Source: Dehalococcoidales bacterium (lineage in GTDB: Bacteria > Chloroflexota > Dehalococcoidia > Dehalococcoidales > UBA5627). Taken from it: 16,976 nucleotides of DNA. Below are positions 12,794 through 16,976 of this stretch, piece by piece. The notes beneath the pieces are model-generated. The model made no database searches. It had not been told where the DNA came from and was given only the letters and a program-made list of their open reading frames with translations. Both the position numbers and the translations under genes were made by a program. Location of the stretch: positions 1-16,976 of the forward strand of contig JAQTVR010000012.1 of NCBI GenBank assembly GCA_028706995.1. Direction: 5' to 3'. Numbering within the stretch: position 1 is the first letter of the stretch; each line of letters begins with the position of its first letter.

Positions 12794-14179
12794 TCATATT
12801 GTCTTTTTGCGTTTCACTGTTGCGGACAGGTGATTGAGATTCAGTTTATTAACAACCACCCCGCTCAGGTCGTAGACCATAGCGGTGTTGATATGTACGG
12901 AGATCATTTTGCCGATAGGCATTTCGCCCTTAACCAGCACCAGTCCGTCTATCTTGGGGGCATCGCGGTAGCTGCGGCCTATCGATATATCCTGCCCGGC
13001 ACCTTCGATCAAGACGTCCAGATCATGCCCGACAAATAGCTGGTTACGCGCAAGTGAGATTTGCTGCTGCTTTTCCATTAGCCGTTTCATGCGTTCTTCT
13101 TTTACCTCGTCCGGTATCGGGTCGCCGAGCGGTTCGGCGGGTGTGCCCGGTTCAAATGAGAATTTGAAGGTGCCCACCTTGTCGAAGCGGATTTCTTCAA
13201 TGAAATCGAGCAGGGTTTGGAACTCGCCTTTCGTCTCGCCGGGATAGCCGACGATAAAAGTGGTACGAAGAGCTAAATCCGGCATAGCTTTACGCATTTT
13301 CTCAAGCGTCTTATAGACCCAATCGACATTTGCCGGGCGGTGCATCCGGTGCAGTACCGAAGGGTGGGCATGCTGTAGCGGCAGGTCAAGATAGTGCACA
13401 ATCTGTTTATTAGTAGCCATAACCTCGATCAGTTCATCGGTGATATAGCCGGGATAGGCATAAAGAATGCGTATCCAGTCCACGCCGGGCACGACGGCAA
13501 TCATTTCTTTTAGCAGGTTAGCCAACCCGTTCTTCATTCCCAGATCATAGCCGTAGTCGGTGGTGTTCTGGGCGATAAGGATTATTTCGCGGATGCCTAT
13601 CTCCTGTAGAGAGCGCACTTCGGACAGGATAGATTCAATCGGGCGGCTGACGGCGGTACCCTTGATAACCGGTATGATGCAGAATGCGCATTGGCAGCGG
13701 CAGCCATCGGCAATCTTCAAATATGCGCTGGCGCCATGAACAGAGACGCGTAAAGCGCCATGTTCATCGATGCCAACGGTGGTGGCTGTTTCAGGAAGGT
13801 GACGAAGGCTGGTGGTGCGCTTATCACTACACAGGTTATCTATAACGTCGACAATATCCATCCAGCGGCGGGTGCCTATTATTCCATCGATATCGGAAAT
13901 CCTGTGAGTAATTTCAGCGCCATAACGCTGTGCCAGGCAGCCGGCGGCAATCAGAAACTGTCCGCTTTTCTTTTTAGCAGCCAGTTCTTCGAGCGCATTA
14001 TAGGATTCTTCTTTAGAAGAACCGATGAACCCGCAGGTATTGACTATTAACATCTGTGCCTTTCGCGAGTCGGTGACTGGCTCATAGCCGGCATTTATTA
14101 ACAGTTGCGACATCGAATCGGAATCGACGGTATTCTTGTCACAACCGAGAGAGACAAGGTGAAAGGTTTTCTTGTTCAT
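12794..14179 (-). CDS. rimO: Ribosomal protein S12 methylthiotransferase
   Basis: RimO is a radical SAM enzyme that adds a methylthio group to an Asp of ribosomal protein S12. The 461-residue protein has all three domains. The UPF0004 part has cluster ligands Cys13 (VSLGCDKN), Cys49 (VNTCGFIG) and Cys81 (AAGCLAQR). The radical SAM part has Cys160, Cys164 and Cys167 in DGCRCQCAFCIIPVIKG, with an extra Cys at 162. The C-terminal TRAM domain includes DVLIEGA and APKIDGLVLVKG. The HYLDLPLQHAHPSVL segment is also typical of RimO rather than MiaB. I chose ATG 14179 because family members begin just before the first motif; the longer start at 14245 adds unrelated residues. The ribosome site is weak (AAAGG 12 nt upstream). 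It is monocistronic here. Confidence 0.93.
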   Translation of the reverse strand: MNKKTFHLVSLGCDKNTVDSDSMSQLLINAGYEPVTDSRKAQMLIVNTCGFIGSSKEESYNALEELAAKKKSGQFLIAAGCLAQRYGAEITHRISDIDGIIGTRRWMDIVDVIDNLCSDKRTTSLRHLPETATTVGIDEHGALRVSVHGASAYLKIADGCRCQCAFCIIPVIKGTAVSRPIESILSEVRSLQEIGIREIILIAQNTTDYGYDLGMKNGLANLLKEMIAVVPGVDWIRILYAYPGYITDELIEVMATNKQIVHYLDLPLQHAHPSVLHRMHRPANVDWVYKTLEKMRKAMPDLALRTTFIVGYPGETKGEFQTLLDFIEEIRFDKVGTFKFSFEPGTPAEPLGDPIPDEVKEERMKRLMEKQQQISLARNQLFVGHDLDVLIEGAGQDISIGRSYRDAPKIDGLVLVKGEMPIGKMISVHINTAMVYDLSGVVVNKLNLNHLSATVKRKKTI

Positions 14180-14245
14180 GTAATAAGTTTTGCCTTTATA
14201 ATATTTTATACAGCCAGCGAAGCCGAAGGACTGATAGTTGACCAT

Positions 14246-14459
14246 TCAATCAGACGGGAATTTGTTGGAAATAATACATAGTCGTGAAAAAGATATATTT
14301 TAGTAATATCCTGTCATTTTATGATATCACATTATACTCCTTTCTAATGTTGTAATTATATTTCGTATAGATGGGGGTTCATAGTGAAGTAACCTTCTGA
14401 AACTAACCGACTTCGATTGTTTAGTTTATGTGTTTTACTTAATCTACAGGAGGGCTACA
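14246..14459. other. Intergenic stretch between rimO and the small + strand ORFs
   Basis: One candidate promoter (CTGTCA 14311-14316, 16 nt, TATACT 14333-14338) points to the + strand and could drive the tiny genes at 14460 and 14558. Nothing else is seen. Confidence 0.3.
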
Positions 14460-14534
14460 GTGAAGTTTTATAAAAATCCTTCAAAAAAGTATAATAAAAT
14501 TGTATCAGTATCACTTCTTAATTTGCTCGGGTAA
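14460..14534 (+). CDS. Possible 24-aa peptide
   Basis: A GTG at 14460 has AGGAGG (14448-14453) 6 nt upstream, a better ribosome site than many real genes in this window. It encodes MKFYKNPSKKYNKIVSVSLL and NLLG, then TAA 14532-14534. The peptide has a basic first half and a short hydrophobic end. The coiled-coil gene starts 23 nt later. It could be a small protein or a leader that couples translation to the next gene. The length gives little statistical support. Confidence 0.3.
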   Translation: MKFYKNPSKKYNKIVSVSLLNLLG

Positions 14535-14557
14535 TTTTGTTGGTAAGGAGTAAGAAA

Positions 14558-14725
14558 ATGACAGACAGTAATAAAGAACTGATTGAAGCCCTGAAGGGTA
14601 TAAAAACACAGTTAGATGACATAAAATATGATCTAGCTGACATCAAAAGACAAATGCCCAAAGTGCCTTATTACGGAGACCTGTTACAGGACATAGTAAA
14701 AGCTATTGAGAACATAAATAAGTAA
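14558..14725 (+). CDS. Small coiled-coil protein, 55 aa, function unknown
   Basis: ATG 14558 has AAGGAG (14545-14550) 7 nt upstream. The peptide MTDSNKELIEALKGIKTQLD and DIKYDLADIKRQM has a clear heptad pattern of Ile/Leu, consistent with a coiled coil over residues 7-35. A short second helix (YYGDLLQDIVKAIENINK) follows a Pro-Lys-Val-Pro turn. It is soluble, has no cysteine and no enzymatic motif. I do not recognise a family. The coiled coil suggests an oligomer or a partner-binding peptide. It is transcribed towards the converging pyrimidine operon end, so it is a lone or two-gene unit. The good ribosome site and the heptads make a real gene likely. Confidence 0.65.
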   Translation: MTDSNKELIEALKGIKTQLDDIKYDLADIKRQMPKVPYYGDLLQDIVKAIENINK

Positions 14726-14925
14726 CTGATTTTAATTGTCAGTAAACTGTGGCTGATTAACCTTAGTAAGGAATATATCTTCCACCGTGTTATAGATATG
14801 ATAAAACTTTGGAAGGCATTAACCAGGAAGCTACCACTTGATGGGTTATGATTATTAAATAATAGGGAGTATGGTTAAGTAGAATTCGTATCTTCCCAAA
14901 ATTTATGTTTAAAGGGTAAACAATC

Positions 14926-15768
14926 CTATTTTCTACCAGTTTTCGTGATTTCTTTGTATAATTCCGGTCTTCGGTCATGTATAAAATTGATTTCGAACTC
15001 TCCAGCTTTAAATACTATACGTTTTTCTCTTGCCTCAGCCAGGCTGACATCTCCGTAAATGATTTGTTCGTCTAGATTGTTAGCCTCAGCAATTACATCG
15101 CCGCAGGAATCAACTATCTTACTTAGACCGATGAATCTAGCGCTACGTTCTTCGCCAACACGATTCACAGCTACAAGATTTACCTTATTCTCATAGGCTC
15201 GACAAATGACTACATAATTGGAAACCTTTTCCCTTCCCTCCGGCCAATTGGTTGGCAAAGCCAGGATATCCGCCCCCAATAATGTCATAACTCTTGCGCA
15301 CTCTGGGAAATTGCAATCATAACAGATATGGATACCGATATTTCCGATTGCTGTCTTATATACTCTTAACGGTTGGTCTCCAGGGTTAAGAAATCTGTCA
15401 ACACCAAGGTACGGTAGATGAGTCTTTCTATATTTACCTATCAATCCCTCAGGTCCAATCAGAATTGCCGTATTAAAGTATTGGCTATTATCTATTTCCA
15501 GAAGCCCCACAATAATATAGATGCCGAGCTCTCGAGATATTGTCATCAATACACCCGTACTTGGTCCGGGTATTATTTCCATATACGGCATAGCCTCTTC
15601 AAGACTGGCGAACATATATCCTGTTAAAGAGCACTCAGGTAATACTACCAGATCGGCATTTGCATCGGCAGCCTTTTTTATTTTCAATACTATATTGTCA
15701 AGATTCTGCTTGTTTTGCATTATTTTGGGTTCCATCTGAATGGCTGCAATTTTTACTATATCACGCAT
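14926..15768 (-). CDS. Carbon-nitrogen hydrolase (nitrilase superfamily)
   Basis: Nitrilase-superfamily enzymes cleave carbon-nitrogen bonds of amides or carbamoyl groups with a Glu-Lys-Cys triad. All three are visible in this 280-residue protein: Glu45 in VVLPECSLTGY, Lys115 in KYRKTHLPY, and Cys149 in IHICYDCNFPE. Length is normal. The start ATG 15768 has GGGAGG about 7 nt upstream. It begins 26 nt after pyrK, so it is likely co-transcribed with carB and pyrK. This context suggests an N-carbamoyl substrate, such as ureidopropionate or carbamoylputrescine, or an omega-amidase role; substrate cannot be fixed by sequence. RRPELY in the C-terminal part is a common end motif in carbamoyl amidases. 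Confidence 0.85.
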   Translation of the reverse strand: MRDIVKIAAIQMEPKIMQNKQNLDNIVLKIKKAADANADLVVLPECSLTGYMFASLEEAMPYMEIIPGPSTGVLMTISRELGIYIIVGLLEIDNSQYFNTAILIGPEGLIGKYRKTHLPYLGVDRFLNPGDQPLRVYKTAIGNIGIHICYDCNFPECARVMTLLGADILALPTNWPEGREKVSNYVVICRAYENKVNLVAVNRVGEERSARFIGLSKIVDSCGDVIAEANNLDEQIIYGDVSLAEAREKRIVFKAGEFEINFIHDRRPELYKEITKTGRK

Positions 15769-15794
15769 ATTCCCGCCTCCCTGACAATATTAGC

Positions 15795-16574
15795 TTATAT
15801 ATCTATCAGTTCATCCCACAAAACTTCGTCGAAGTTATAGACAGGGCCGTCGTGGCATACCTGTTTTAATCCCTGCCTTGTTTTGATGGTGCAGCCATAG
15901 CATACACCCATCCCGCAAGCCATTCGCACTTCCAGAGAAACCTGGCAGGGCTTATTTTTCAGGAGGTTGTTTTTATACATCGTGCGGTACATCGGCGCAG
16001 GGCCGCAGGCAAAGACCTGGTCGGCAGTATCGAGGTATTCAGACATAAAATCTGTAATTCTGCCTTTTTTGCCCATCGAGCCGTCATCGGTGATGATAAC
16101 AGGTTCTATTCCGACGGGTAATAGTTTATCAGGTAGCACGAGAGAAGCTTTTTGCGCCCCTATAAGCATGGTTACATCTTTTCCCTGTTGTATAACTGTT
16201 TCCGCCAGGAATAACAATGGTGCGATACCCATTCCTCCGGCAATAAACAGTATATTTTTAGCATAGGGAAGTAATGTATATCCGTTGCCAAGAGGCCCTA
16301 ATATATCTATATGTGAGTTGCTCACCTGTTCGGAAAGCCATTTAGTGCCGTTGCCGGTTTTAGCATATAGAATTGCAAGTCTATTATTATCAACCCAGTG
16401 TATGCTTATGGGGCGGCAAAGCAGATTGCTGTTACAGGATACCATGATGAATTGCCCCGGTTTGGCTGCTGCGGCTATCTCTGAGGCTTCCAGCCACATC
16501 AGGTAAACGCCGGACATTACCTCCTTGTTAGAGATAACGGGGTATGAGTTGTGGCTGACCATATTCGATATCAA
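15795..16574 (-). CDS. pyrK: Dihydroorotate dehydrogenase electron transfer subunit
   Basis: PyrK passes electrons from dihydroorotate dehydrogenase (PyrD type 1B) to NAD through FAD and a [2Fe-2S] cluster. The 259-residue protein has the FAD motif RPISIHW (54-60), the NAD-binding GGMGIAPL (113-120), and the C-terminal cluster Cys220/225/228/240 in CGMGVCYGC...C. Length is typical. The start is TTG 16574, with GGGAGA 7 nt upstream lying in the end of carB; a later ATG at 16562 would be 19 nt from that site. carB ends 12 nt before. pyrD is not in the window and may lie upstream of carB or elsewhere. The nitrilase gene follows. Confidence 0.9.
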   Translation of the reverse strand: MISNMVSHNSYPVISNKEVMSGVYLMWLEASEIAAAAKPGQFIMVSCNSNLLCRPISIHWVDNNRLAILYAKTGNGTKWLSEQVSNSHIDILGPLGNGYTLLPYAKNILFIAGGMGIAPLLFLAETVIQQGKDVTMLIGAQKASLVLPDKLLPVGIEPVIITDDGSMGKKGRITDFMSEYLDTADQVFACGPAPMYRTMYKNNLLKNKPCQVSLEVRMACGMGVCYGCTIKTRQGLKQVCHDGPVYNFDEVLWDELIDI

Positions 16575-16586
16575 GTTATTGTCTCC

Positions 16587-16976
16587 CTATCCTTTGTGAT
16601 TACGGTAATCGGGCATCGGCAATACATTGTAACAATTCTGATGACCGTCAATAAGCACTTCGGCGACCGCCCTAGCTGTATCCAACGAGGTGAAGCATGG
16701 AATACGCCTCTCGGATGCGGCGCGGCGTATATGGAAACCGTCTCTTAAAGGAACACGACCGCCGGTTATGGTATTGATGACGCCGTTTACAGTTCCATCC
16801 TGTATGATATCAATGACGTTGGGATGTCCTTCCCCCAGTTTCTTGCTAATCATAGTAACAGCAATTCCTGAATTGCGCAGCAGTTCAGATGTCCCTTCGG
16901 TGGCATAAAGTTTGAAACCTGCATCATAAAAATTCCTGATTATGGGCAGGGCTTCGGCTTTATCCCTGTCGGCAAT
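16587..16976 (-). CDS. carB: Carbamoyl-phosphate synthase large subunit, C-terminal part (5' end outside window)
   Basis: CarB makes carbamoyl phosphate from ammonia (supplied by CarA), bicarbonate and ATP, feeding pyrimidine and arginine synthesis. The visible 129 residues are the MGS-like allosteric domain: ADRDKAEALPIIRNFYDAGF, LYATEGTSELLRNSGI, GEGHPNVIDIIQDGTVNGVI, and TITGGRVPLRDGFHIRRAAS. This domain binds UMP or ornithine-type effectors in known enzymes. The frame is open through base 16976 and ends with TAG 16587-16589. The ribosome site of pyrK overlaps its last codons, so translation may be coupled. Identification is firm. Confidence 0.93.
   Translation of the reverse strand: MADRDKAEALPIIRNFYDAGFKLYATEGTSELLRNSGIAVTMISKKLGEGHPNVIDIIQDGTVNGVINTITGGRVPLRDGFHIRRAASERRIPCFTSLDTARAVAEVLIDGHQNCYNVLPMPDYRNHKG

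Noticed and set aside
1..16976. CRISPR arrays, tRNA and rRNA genes
   Set aside because: Gaps were scanned by eye for regularly spaced repeats, T-loop-like GTTCGA motifs and rRNA motifs; none gave a convincing structure. The GAACC/GGTTC at 7319-7351 belongs to intron domain V.

Overview
The window looks like a chromosomal segment of an anaerobic bacterium, probably a Chloroflexota (Dehalococcoidia-like) lineage. That guess rests on gene content (Tat-exported HybA/HybB-type redox proteins, ApbE, many tiny basic and zinc-ribbon proteins, dispersed TGTCATTGCGAG-type repeats) and no 16S or marker-gene search was possible. Most genes are housekeeping; the unusual material lies in the middle.

Layout. 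1-1923 (+): the 3' end of threonine synthase, a degenerate palindromic repeat, then a flavin reductase-like gene and folE, 10 nt apart. 1928-2170: a second copy of the same repeat family. 2188-2604 (-): a YjbQ/UPF0047 gene. 2741-4080: an AT-rich stretch without long ORFs that holds three very small probable genes (43, 54 and 29 aa); the 29-aa gene sits behind a perfect TTGACA-16-TATAAT promoter. 4081-5688 (+): a double zinc-ribbon protein ending in a strong hairpin, then an RpoD-like sigma factor whose frame is broken once in region 1.2. 5791-6744 (-): a secreted NEW3-type protein and a three-helix membrane protein, forming a two-gene unit. 6873-7560 (-): a frameshifted gene remnant and the 3' part of a decayed group II intron (domain V, a domain VI-like hairpin, traces of the reverse transcriptase).

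7562-11395 (-) is the main point of interest: a four-gene redox operon in the order FMN-binding membrane protein with an SGATIS flavinylation motif, HybA-type four-cluster ferredoxin, HybB/NrfD-type quinone-reactive membrane subunit, ApbE flavin transferase. No hydrogenase catalytic subunits are present in the window. It plausibly moves electrons between the quinone pool, a ferredoxin wire and a covalently bound extracytoplasmic flavin. The HybA frame contains an in-frame TAG at 10008-10010, after which 79 codons continue in frame and encode the normal HybA tail and membrane anchor, overlapping the hybB start by ATGA.

11502-12697 holds an IS3-family element (-1 frameshift signal AAAAAAC; its orfA carries a further frameshift) lying immediately upstream of the redox operon. 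12794-14179 (-) is rimO. 14460-14725 (+) has a tiny ORF and a 55-aa coiled-coil protein. 14926-16976 (-) is a pyrimidine operon piece: carB 3' end, pyrK and a nitrilase-family amidohydrolase. Several genes (sigma factor, hybA, IS orfA, the 6.9-7.2 kb remnant) carry single lesions, so either local gene decay or assembly errors must be considered.
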